Source: Allium sativum
Taxonomy: Eukaryota > Streptophyta > Magnoliopsida > Asparagales > Amaryllidaceae
Reading direction: 5' to 3'
Length of the DNA: 64,000 bases
Assembly (NCBI GenBank): GCA_030737875.1
Contig: CM060912.1
Span: 126,572,493 to 126,636,492, forward strand
The position numbers and the translations under genes are program-made. The notes beneath the pieces were generated by a model. That model made no database searches. It saw only the letters and a list, made by a program, of their open reading frames with translations, and was not told where the DNA came from. Below, piece by piece: positions 48,300-58,487 of this stretch (its first letter is position 1; every line of letters starts with the position of its first letter).

Positions 48300-49830
48300 A
48301 TGGAAAATATTTCCCCGAATCTTGAACAGTCTTAAAGTACTCTATCTCTAAAGTCCGATTTGCACCTAATTCCAATAATATTCTCATCTCCTCTTGGGAT
48401 TCCACTCTTTGATTGTATGATGTAGATGTGTCTGTTACTAGGTTTGAAGCTGATTTGACGGATCAGTGCTTGATTGTTGTTTTCAAGATGAATGTTGTGC
48501 GTTTTCTTCTTGTTCTGTGCAAAAGTTTAATTTGAACACAAAAAGGCAAAATACCGTTGAGAATCATGATGATTCGATTATACATGTCGAATATTCTGAC
48601 CAAACAGGTCAAGTTATTGCTGCAGGATTGGATAGAAAGTTGTTTCTTCGGGATATCAAAACGAAAGGTGTTGGGGCCACTGAACCAACATATTCATAAA
48701 TTTGGTCACTTTCATCTTTTGGTTTTCATCTGTTGGTTGTCGTTGAATCTAAGATCGTCTTCTGTGACTTGCGTAACTTGAGAAATCCTGTGCAATCAAA
48801 GGATTTTTCTCATAAATATCAGATAAGTTGTGTTAGTTCATTTCAAAGATGTTTGGGTAAGGCGTGTCTTTAAATCAAACACTCTTATTTAGTAAAATCT
48901 TGAACTTTTGTGGCATAAATAAACATGGTTATCATTCATCGTTGTTTAGGAAAAATTTAATAATATTATGATAATTGCCAATCAGATTAATGTCATCATG
49001 ATAAATCTTTAAATTATTTGACCTTTGATGTTATGTATTTCCCACATTATAAACTCTAAGTTCTGATCACTTTGTGTGTTTTTCAGGGTACATTGGGTCA
49101 CATGATGGATGTGTCAAATTGAAGTACTCTTCTTATAAAAAAGATTGTGAAATGGGGTGAGATTTTTATTAGTGTTTTACATCTCATATCTGTTGTCATA
49201 AACAATTATTTACTTACTCACTTATGAGATCTCGCGCTACATTTGTTTCATTGAACCGACTGACTATGGATGAAAATGCATGCAACTGCTTTCAAATTTA
49301 AATTTCTAACAGATCTGAACAACAATCAACATGGAAGTGGCTTGATTGCTAACTTCCATATAAGAAAGCATTTTACAACTCAATAAAACTAGAGAGATAA
49401 AATAATTTGCAAATAAATTTTGTTTCTTCATATTTCTAGAACAGATATGCCTTTTGGTGTAATCCGAAGTCGAAGTACCAGCCTGTATCAGTGAATGTCA
49501 CCAAATTTCATCCTCTGTATGTTTTCCAGTATTATGTTTTCTTAAATCTTCAACTGTACGATTCTTCAAATGGTAACTGTACGAGTAAGACTGAAAGGCT
49601 AAGATGGGCTTATGCAACAATTCTTCATTTGTTACTGGAGCTGTCATTTGGAATGTTGAAAGAAAAAAAATAGTGACCGAGCTTGAGAGGTCCTCTAACA
49701 GTATATCTTCATTATCAGGTAACAAGGATGATCAACTGTTGACCATAGCATGCAGTCGTACATATTAAGAGGCCGAAGAAGTAGAGGAGCCAGCTCAAAT
49801 ATTTGTATGCAAGTTGGAGGGTATCAGCTA
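48300..49830 (+). pseudogene. captured BUB3-like WD40 gene copy with introns
   Basis: Start ATG at 48300 (MENISPNLEQS), then a one-base shift to YSISKVRFAPNSNNILISSWDSTL and, after a stop, LYDVDVS. Next come LDCCFQDE, VEYSDQTGQVIAAGLD, VFCDLRNLRNPVQSK and YQISCVSSF, ending at a donor near 48856. Exon 2 (49089-49156, GYIGSHDGCVKL) and exon 3 (49445-49515, YAFWCNPKSK...VTKFHPLY) have proper gt/ag borders. A last exon to about 49816 has VIWNVERKKIVTELERSSNS, TIACSRTY and EEPAQIFVCKLEG. The order and motifs fit BUB3, a seven-bladed WD40 protein of the spindle checkpoint, most like the divergent plant BUB3.3 type (inference). Several stops and shifts make it non-functional. Retained introns show capture of DNA, not of mRNA. 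Confidence 0.8.
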
Positions 49831-49929
49831 AACAAGTTCACAAGTCAATTTTATTATTAATAATAAAAAAAAATCGACTTTTATTTTGTGTATGATCTCA
49901 TAATTCATATGATAATAGTAGAACATCAG

Positions 49930-50240
49930 AACTACAAGTTTGGATAAGACATGGAGACTTTGGGACATAACTATAGGTATCGAACTACTACTGTCTGCAA
50001 GAGGGTTATAGTAGAAGTGTCTATGTGGTAGACTTTCATCCAGATGGATCTTTAATAGCTTCATGTGGTATCGATGCACTTACTAGTGTATGGGATCTGC
50101 GCATTGAGAGAAGCATTCTTGCGTTCGAAGGTCATGTTAAACCGGTTCTTGTAGTAAGTTTCTCATCTAATGGGTACCATTTAGCATCTGTAAGCGAAGA
50201 CAACACATGCAAAATATGAGACTTAAGAAAGAGGAAGTGT
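49930..50240 (+). pseudogene. captured PRP4-like WD40 fragment
   Basis: The fragment reads TTSLDKTWRLWDI, then after a small insertion QEGYSRSVYVVDFHPDGS, ASCGIDALTSVWDLR, RSILAFEGHVKPVL, FSSNGYHLASVSEDNTCKI, then TGA where Trp is expected, then DLRKRK. This is two to three WD40 blades of the U4/U6 snRNP protein PRP4 (PRPF4 family), which acts in the spliceosome tri-snRNP. It is a partial copy with one frameshift and one stop. About 100 bp separate it from the BUB3-like copy. That spacer contains a short fold-back, aagtcaattttatt against its complement (49840-49878). Confidence 0.8.
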
Positions 50241-50751
50241 GAGTATACTACAACAACACATTGTATGTGTTGTGTTTTTTTGGGTATGTATGCATTGTGT
50301 TTTGTCAGCGTATTATATAGAACGATGAGAGTTTGAAAAAACTAATATGTTGTTTTGGTTCATGTTTTAAGTTTGTTGATATCTTTAGTTTTGTAGATAA
50401 TATGATCTGGAATGAATTCTTTTATTGGTAATATGTAGATAATTTGTGGATAACTACAACTGTAAAATAATAGTTGTGATAAAATATATCAATAAAATAT
50501 GTCACAACGGTTATAAACAACTGCAGAAATTATAACAACAATGGTGCATAATATTTGTAATAAAGTTTATTACAATGGTGAAAAACAGTTGTAAAATATA
50601 CATATCACAACGGTGTTGCAACAATGCAAGACAGTTGTGAAAGATTTTAGTTTATTACAACTTCTTAATACACAACGGTTTCTCCACCGTTGTAAAAAGT
50701 CTTTTACAACTTTTTTCACCATTGTAATATGGTCAATTCGTTGTAGTGTGG

Positions 50752-51190
50752 TCATCATCTACAGACTCCGATGAACAGCCGTATGAACAGATGAGACTTT
50801 AGGAGCTTGCGGAAGAATTCCCACATCTAAACCTAAGGAGACCTCAGGATGATCACCGTATGAACAGGCGAACGTACAACTTCCACATGAAGCTCAAGCA
50901 TCACATGTTCAACTTTCGTATGAACGGTCGGTTGCTCAACCACAATAATAAGTAGAGGTATATCGAGTACCATATGTTCAAATTTCTTATGAACAAGAAG
51001 TTGATTCTTATCCAATTTGTTGCTACTGCGGTTATGCGGTTGAAGTTGTGGTTTGAGCATATGGCAACAATATACGTCGGCGCATTTAGAAATTTCCAAC
51101 CGTTATATTTCACTTTTCTACAAATATCAATCACGGTAAACACTTCTTCTCACACTAACACTCTACCTCATTTACAATCATTTTGCTTCC
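50752..51190 (+). pseudogene. continuation of the host frame interrupted by CACTA-3
   Basis: In frame with the ATG at 46640 it adds 16 codons (to EQMRL) before TAG. In a neighbouring frame, repeats of the pattern VQ..YEQ continue (near 50868-51000), suggesting a decayed low-complexity Tyr/Glu/Gln repeat protein. A CYCGY phrase follows near 51025. I do not recognise a family. Confidence 0.3.
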
Positions 51191-53470
51191 ATTTTTCTTA
51201 TTAATTATGTTTTCCGATTTCGAAATCGGTTCTTCAGTGTGCAGTTTTGAAGGATTTAATTTAAAAGACAATACGACTTTGATTGGTGGAACAGTGACTA
51301 CAAATAGTTGAAATTTGACAAAGAACGCGATTTATGTTATTTTTGGTGTGCATCATCCAACGTTTCGAACCAAAAAGGCGACCAAAGCGTTGATAGCCAA
51401 TGGGGCGAAATTATAAATTGCTAGAACCGTAAGAATATTGACCATCAGTGATCGCATTCTTCGATCTAATGTAAATTGAAAAAAAATAAATAGCAGCAAA
51501 CAGGTAAACCACAGATGTTCAAGTTAACCCATGAATCTTAGTGGGTTTGAAAATGAAACACATTAAGTAACATTTTATTAAGTTCATTACTTGTTTATAT
51601 TTTGCACTTATTTGGTCGATTTTCTTGTAGAAGATGCTAACAAATTAACTGTTTAAAAGTTTCAATAAAAAGAGAACAAACATGTATCTCATTTTTATCA
51701 GTCTACGCATGTTTAAAACCCTTTAGTTGATCACGTAAAAGAAAATCCTCTCTTTAGAAAATAGTTCAAGACATTAAATCAAGCAGCAGCCGGAGAAAAC
51801 TATAACCAATAAGAATCTCTAATAATTTAAGGTAAAACATCAGAAGATGGCCTAATTTCCATTGGAGATAATTATGTTAGTCCCACGGAAGCTAAATCAT
51901 CCTAAAAGAAATTACTCGATTGAGGCTGATCTCGTTGAGATAAAAACAATTCTACTTGAATGAAAGGTAGATATAATCATGCAACAAAATTTCATATGCT
52001 TAGCATAAGGAAAAAAGTTGAAAATGGAACGACTTCTTGCTTGAAAGAAGCAAAGAAATGAAGACAAAGTAACATAAATTAGATATATATAAGTTTTCCA
52101 AGTATAAAAATTGTAGTGATATTAAATAAAAGAGGGAGTTATATATATAATTTGCCTAGTTTGAAAAATTAATAAAGATATGATTAAAAAATATTATTTA
52201 TAATATATAAATTTGGAAAATTTGAATATTTTTAATTTGAAATAAAGGTTTTCAATGTCTTCCTCTGATGTTAAAGACAGAACTATTGAGTACTTAGAGA
52301 TTTTGGGCATGCATCTAACTAACATATGGATTAAATTCCATATGTACGAGATAAGTATTAACGAAATCTCACTTTAGTAGCTTGAAAATGATTTTAGTGA
52401 TGACTATAGTATCATTAGTGTTTTTTTAGGTCTCGAAAGTGAGAAAAATATAAGATACTAATTGAGACATCCAATTTATATTTAAAACTATTTCGAAAGA
52501 AATCTGAAAATATCATAACTTTTGATTAAACTTCTTCTAATATGCTTAAACTAAATTAGTAGTTTAAATGTGTAGAAGTTAATTATTAGATAGAATATAT
52601 TATGCTACAATTATTTTCTATTCCTTATTGGGTTGAAAAGTTTTGAGGTGTAGGAGAATTTAACGAACCGTAAATTTGTCGTTTAAAAATACAATGAAAT
52701 TTGATTTATTTTGAATTATAAGGAATTTATGGATTCAATTTCTGAATACAAATTTGGAGTATGTTCACTCAATTTAAATATAAGGAAATAAAACAATAGT
52801 TTAAATCAAAATTTATTTATTTTGAATCTTTAAAGTGAAATCAGGTAATAATATAACATTAAAATATTGACTTTTGAAGCCTAAATATTTCTATTTGGGA
52901 TTTTATAATGAAATCATCGATGTTAGTTTTATCGAATTTCAATTTAGCTAGTTCTATTGAAATCGATTTATAGTATCTACAATCAATATAACGTAAATAA
53001 AGGATTTTCATGCAAATGTTATAATACAAGTATTCAGTGATTCATATCGACAAATTGAAGATATATTTTATCTTGTGTTTTTGGACATCTAGTTTGGTTT
53101 TTGCATTAACTAAATGATATGCGGTTACCAGGCTAGCCTCTAATATACCCATATATTGTTTATTCCAAATTTAAATATGTAGACGATCATGTAGATTCTG
53201 TACCCGGTAAATTAGAGAGATTTAGGAATCTAGATATTTTCGTTCATGTGCATATTCAGTTTCTACTATAGCTCCTTTTATCAGTTACGAAACCCATGCT
53301 TCTCCCTCTCCCTTCTTCATTATATCTTCTATTCGTTTAAGGCACAACCAACAGTTCTTGCTTAGTTATTAAACAAGCCATGAAGCATTCAGATGTGGTT
53401 TATTTAGTCCCCTGTGGCTAGTTCGTGGCTGCTTTGAAGCAGTTCAGTGGCTGGTTCACAAAATAAAGGC
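51191..53470. other. AT-rich DNA, nothing recognised
   Basis: No open frame of interest, no terminal repeats and no RNA gene are apparent on either strand. Composition is very AT-rich throughout. Confidence 0.5.
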
Positions 53471-53474
53471 TAGT

Positions 53475-53571
53475 GGAGTATAATGGCAAAGTGTTTGCCA
53501 TTATACAATTATAATGGCAAATACTTTACTGTTATAATTGTATAATGATAAAAAATTTGTCGTTATACTCC
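53475..53571. repeat. nested hairpin, MITE-like
   Basis: Outer arms ggagtataatggcaaa (53475-53490) and its near complement (53556-53571, two mismatches) enclose an 18-bp inner stem (53488-53505 with 53510-53527, loop caat, one mismatch). The phrase ggctagtg occurs just outside both sides. Small fold-back elements look like this, but a target duplication is not certain. Confidence 0.6.
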
Positions 53572-54029
53572 TTATCATCGTTGCCTCCAATGGCTAGTGC
53601 AACGAATCTATTTTTCCTACCTATATCTTCACCACTTCCCCGTCTCCTCCCTCCATAAAACCATATCAATATTTTCTTCAGCTTCTACTTCGACAAAATG
53701 TCTTCTGCATCCTAACGACTTGGAAAAAAGGTTATGGGCAAAAAAGCAATGTTCAAACCACATTCCATCGCATTTTTCAACCAACGTCCAACAAAATAAC
53801 AACAAACAGTTGGTTTATTGCTTGAGTATGGATACTACCCTATTCAAAATTTCCTTATATCCAGCCATACGAATCGCACGCTTTCTCTAACTTTCCTCCC
53901 GTTCATTCTACCGCTCCGCAACAATATTGTCATCAGCGTTCTGTGGTAGGGGCATACAACGATCATTTGTTGTACATGTCAGTGATGATGCAGAACAGTC
54001 AAAGTCAACATCATTACTTTAATGCTCAA

Positions 54030-54860
54030 TAGACAAAGATTCATGACCATGAAGCAATGTAGAATCTTCGAGATAATTTTCTTATTCACACAATTCTCCT
54101 ATTAACAATGAAACTGTTAATAGTACCAGAGCAGAAGGAAGAGTAAGACGAATTCCAAGAGGCGATTAATGAAGACGGAGAAGCTGAATTTATAATTCCT
54201 TCTAGCCCGAAATATAACATGAAGAAGCGGAAATATGTAACCAGCGTTTTTGACAGACGATATATAAATGTAGATGTAATGGGGACAAAAACTAGCATAG
54301 ATGACATTAGGAAAGAAAATGTCGAAGAGGAAGAAAAGCTAGCTGACAGTAGGAAAAAGTAATGTAGGTTTATTTTTGTGTAGTAAGCTTCGCTTGCTAA
54401 ATCATGAACACGCATTTCGAAGACAGTATTTTTGGAAAAAATGTGAAAGGTTAGAAATTTTGGGAAAGGGTTGCAGAGTTTTACAACACTTTGGAACCGA
54501 TGAATAGGACATGAGGATGGTTAAAAGGATGGTATTATGTTATGAACGTTGCATGTCAAAACCGTTTGGCAATATTTACCAGATTGAAAAATAGGCAACA
54601 ATGTCGGGCTGCTCCTTATGATATTGTAAGTACTTTATTATTTTAAATTTCTTTTATATTATATTAGTTTTAGTAGTTTTATATATCGATACACTTTTGC
54701 ATCTGTCTTATAGATCAAAGAATTGTGAATGACGTACCAACTATAGTACAGAAAACCACATAAATTTAAGGACTGCTACGAGCTTCTATCTAGTTTACTG
54801 AAATGGAAGAATCCAACAACTTCATGTTAGAGAAGCAAAACAAAGCAAGAATAATGAATT
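54030..54860 (+). pseudogene. decayed NAM-associated-type gene (Harbinger ORF1-like family)
   Basis: An acidic-basic stretch, DDIRKENVEEEEKLADSRKK (near 54300-54360), precedes FWERVAEFYNTLEPMNRT and then LKGWYYVMNVACQNRLA (54450-54570). After a probable intron (aagtacttt... near 54627-54720) comes MTYQLYYRKPHKFKDCYELL...LKWKN (54730-54813). The pattern FW..V...YN, then a tryptophan/lysine segment, then F..C...L...KW is that of the plant NAM-associated (trihelix-like) proteins, which include ORF1 products of PIF/Harbinger transposons. Multiple stops and shifts make it a pseudogene. Gypsy-C inserted about 270 bp downstream. The 54860-55135 remainder and 53590-54030 show no clear domain. Confidence 0.5.
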
Positions 54861-55135
54861 AGTCTGATTTAAGTCCAGGATGCAATCAAGTTCGAAGGAA
54901 AAATCTCTTTATACGGAAGCATTAGTGGATGACCTATGGGTAGAATCAAGCCCATTCAGTTGTAACAACGCATCGCGAAGTTCTCCTGATTTGTAGAACT
55001 TTATAGACTTTTGCTAGAGAAACAAGAAAGCACATATCCGGTTTCTTAGCTCAAAGAACCTACAGTGAAGCTGAATTTCAGAAGGCAATCATGGATAACT
55101 AAGAGTTCGGGAGATGATCTCACAAGGAGAAGAAA

Positions 55136-58017
55136 TGTAACACCCCACGTCCGTTAATATCACTCAGTAAGGGAATGCATTAAGTTTCGTAATGCCCTAT
55201 AGGTAAACAAACATAGAATAATTACAAGACAGATATAAATAAGGCAGCAGCAGAAAATTCAAATTTTTATTTCAACCATAAAGCATAATACCATGGTCCG
55301 CAATTTCATAAGTCACAAAAACCATTACAATAAAATAACTTCTGTCTTGCACCACCAGAGTACATAAGTAAATAAAAGGAATAACTTTCCCCAATTAAAA
55401 GAGTGAAGCCATAGTAGAGACAAGAACTTAAGCCATACTTCAGACGTAGCTCCTAGCAAGATGATATCTGAGTCCTGATTAAGTCTGATTGTTTCCTCCC
55501 TAAGAACCTTGGGGGGGGGGGGGAGGAGGGGATGGAAGAAAGAAGGAGAAATAACATGCTCAGACATAAAGTATGGCGAGTCTAGTTACGTTTAGCCAGT
55601 AGATAAATAAAAGCAACATGATAGGCATATAAAGTGGATAAGAGAGAGATTACAACGTAAATGGAAGGTATGACAAGGTAAGCAAGATAAGGTGTATGCG
55701 CCTTACTAATGATTACTCTGCACTATTACTAGTATAACCGAAATGAGATGATCCCTTCCACGATAAGTTGGTGGACGTAGGGCATACATCCAAGTGTACC
55801 CTAACCACTGTCCTAATCGATCGGCACCCTACTCCGTGGATATCCTGTGCCGGCCCCACAGTAGGAGGTATCACTTCCTAAAGTGGCAACCCAAGATGTG
55901 CACAACCATATCTACTGGTGTCACGGTCGTCTTAGCCCCCTCTGCCCGGCCCATGCATGCACATGTCCCTGATCGGTTTGCGCTGCCTACACCGTCCATC
56001 TGGTTTGTTTGGATCTCTTACAATCAATCAGTAAGCGTGCCGCTTCTCCGCCTAGTATGGAGTTCTTTATTTGATATGTACTCTGGGTTACTGACTGAAA
56101 TGGGTCCCATAAAATATGATACAAGCTCTCCCTCTTGTCTTGTATCCACTAGGTTTTTCACTGACTATGCATACCCTTAGGTGTCTTTAATTACATAGCC
56201 CTATACCAGTTATGCTTACCCAAAAGGGTGTCATTAGTTACATAACTTCATTACATTATCTACCGGTTATGTATACCACTAGGTGTCTTTAATTACATAA
56301 CTTTATTGGGTTAAGTTCGTGGGCCTATATATAAATATTACCCACCCCCTCTAATTTACTAAACCCACCCACTACCCATCCAATTTTACTTAACCCTAAC
56401 TTAAGTTCATATTCATACAATCTTTAAATTAGGTTAAGTAGTCCAATTCAATACCATGTCCAATTATGGTTATAATGGGCTAGACCTCCCACATTAAGCC
56501 TACAACGTTTGGATGCTGGATATGCCAGTCGGGTGCGGGAAGTCTTATTCCATAGTTGGGCCTAACCTCGTGTCTTAGCCCGATTTGTATTTACGTACTT
56601 ATACCTCCCACATTAGGTTCAGCATTAGTGGCTGCTTGATATGTCGGTCGGGTCCGGGCAGATTTCCGCCACTAATGCAACCTAACCTTGTGTCATAAGT
56701 ACAATTACAATTCCTAATTTTAATTATTAAACATTCCATTTTTATCTACCTATGTCATCATAGGTAATTATTTCTATGTTTCCTCATTTCAATTAAATGT
56801 CCAATATTACATAAATTATGCTAATTATAAACCCCTTTTTCGACGTTTCTTAACTAACGTATTCGCACGTGTTTTGGCGGCATCTAGGCTATAAAGTAGC
56901 CTAGCCACAACAATGAAAAAGGTAATATGACAAAGGATGATAGTTTTCAACATGTCTTAGCATACAATAAACTTAACATGATAACAAGGTGAGTGGACAT
57001 GTAATTTCGATCATAATAAGGTGGACATAAAACTAATAAACTTGTGGCAACTACGATGTAAAAGCAGCATAATGAGATCTAGTCCAACTATATAGATCAA
57101 GCATAATTAGGGTGATATAGCAACATGTTTAGATCTAAAAATGGCTTCACATGTCAAGTTTACAATATATTTAAACTAATCGCAATATGACAGGTGAAAG
57201 GTGATTTACATAAAGAGCTAGATCTAGCGTGTCCAGTGTTCAATAGATGTACATTCACCATAATACAGTTACAAGTTCAGATCCACATAGACAACATAAT
57301 AGAATAACCACAATTGTATTAGATCTAGGGAATTATATCTATCATGACATAGTATATGATTTAACACTAGCACAGAATCATGTTTTACAACATATCCAAT
57401 TTACAGTCTTTCACAATTCACTTTCATTTATCTAAACCTAAAAGTAATCTAGAAACTCACAGCGTTAGGTTTAGAGAATTGAGAAAGAACGGATCTAGAA
57501 TTTCTGAATTTGATTTGCAAAGTATGTTGTTGTAGAAAACGGTTTAGTTCGCACTCCAGCAGCATATAGCCTCCATGACTTCCAATGAAGAAAATATGAG
57601 AAATAGCTATATATTTATAGCTGCATAGCCCTCTGAAACCGTCTGCCACCTCAGCCCTAGGGGTGTCGACACCCCTATGGGTGGGTCGACCCCTAGGTTG
57701 ACACCCCTCTAGAAGGGTCGACCCCCTAGAGCGAGAATTTTGCCGCTCTAACGAATTTTTCAAATTCGAACTGTTCTGGATAGAATTCTGACTCAGCTCC
57801 GACTCATACGTATGTATATATTTTTCTATGCGTATACAAACTTAAAACCCTCTTAACTTCCACGTACGGTGTTTGTTTACGCAAACCAAATGTCTATCTT
57901 GACCAGAATTTCGAGACGGACACAATGGTGCGGTCCGTTTCCTCTAGTTCTGAATATTAAATAAATTATTATTTAATTTAACCTCTTTTAGTGTTGGTAC
58001 AAATTCGGGGTGTTACA
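55136..58017 (-). repeat. Gypsy-C 3' LTR (left copy, 2882 bp)
   Basis: It runs tgtaacacccc to ggggtgttaca. The TATA complement (atatatttatag) is at about 57609-57620. A G run of about 14 (55511-55524) is absent at the matching place in the right LTR, where only six G follow ct; it may be a slippage product or an assembly artefact. Confidence 0.92.
57655..57725 (-). promoter_or_regulatory. GTCGAC-rich block upstream of the Gypsy-C TATA box
   Basis: Three GTCGAC copies and variants lie here, including the perfect 16-bp palindrome ggggtgtcgacacccc at 57660-57675. In element orientation it sits about 40-110 bp upstream of the TATA at 57609-57620, the same arrangement as in Gypsy-A. Confidence 0.5.
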
Positions 58018-58487
58018 TTCTCCCCTACTCAAAGGATTTCGTTTTGAAATATCTAAGTTGAGAAGAATGCATATTCTACCATCCATCATCCATTTATTCA
58101 TCCACCAATCACTGGCATCCAGTGTCCTTAATGATTTCTAATGCTTATATGAATATATGCGAAGGTGTGTGTATATTTCCCAACACTAATGCGAAGCTCA
58201 GGTGGTCTATTGATTCAGTTGACCTCCTTAATGCAATGTATATTAGTGCCATGAATCCAATATGTATGCAAATTCATTCGTCCAAATGCAACATCCATAT
58301 GCTAACTTATCCATTTCCATTCATAAAAGAAAAGAAAATGCACACACATCCATATGCAGTATGAGAGTGATTGAGCCGATCTTAATGCCTAATGTGTGTG
58401 TATATGCGTCCACAGGCAACCACTAGCAAACACTTGCATCCATCAAACATAACATGTTTCAGACACATGTTTACATCCATAGGATTC
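58018..58487 (-). other. Gypsy-C polypurine tract and 3' untranslated region
   Basis: The complement of ttctcccctactcaaagg (58018-58035) is the purine-rich priming site. The following ~450 bp matches the end of the Gypsy-A interior, including phrases around 'gattcagt', 'gcctaatgtgtg' and 'gattgagccgatc' (complemented). Confidence 0.8.

Larger units (their letters stand above)
46652..50748 (+). mobile_element. CACTA-3, gene-capturing (Pack-CACTA) transposon
   Basis: The left end is cactatggcaaa and the complement of the right end is cactacaacgaa. The duplication tgg lies on both sides (46649-46651 and 50749-50751). The terminal repeats are degenerate beyond CACTA, but both subterminal regions (46670-46860 and 50450-50740) are full of ttacaac/gttgtaa units related to those of CACTA-2. 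No transposase is present. The interior carries a BUB3-like gene copy and a PRP4-like fragment, both on the + strand. 46860-47640 is AT-rich. 47640-48299 contains a 19-bp unit (cgacctgccttttcttcac) in three imperfect copies near 47816-47860 and may include captured promoter DNA. Confidence 0.85.

Noticed and set aside
54086..54415. 109-codon minus-strand frame rich in Ser and Phe
   Set aside because: It is opposite the acidic-basic part of the NAM-associated-type pseudogene and has no recognisable domain.
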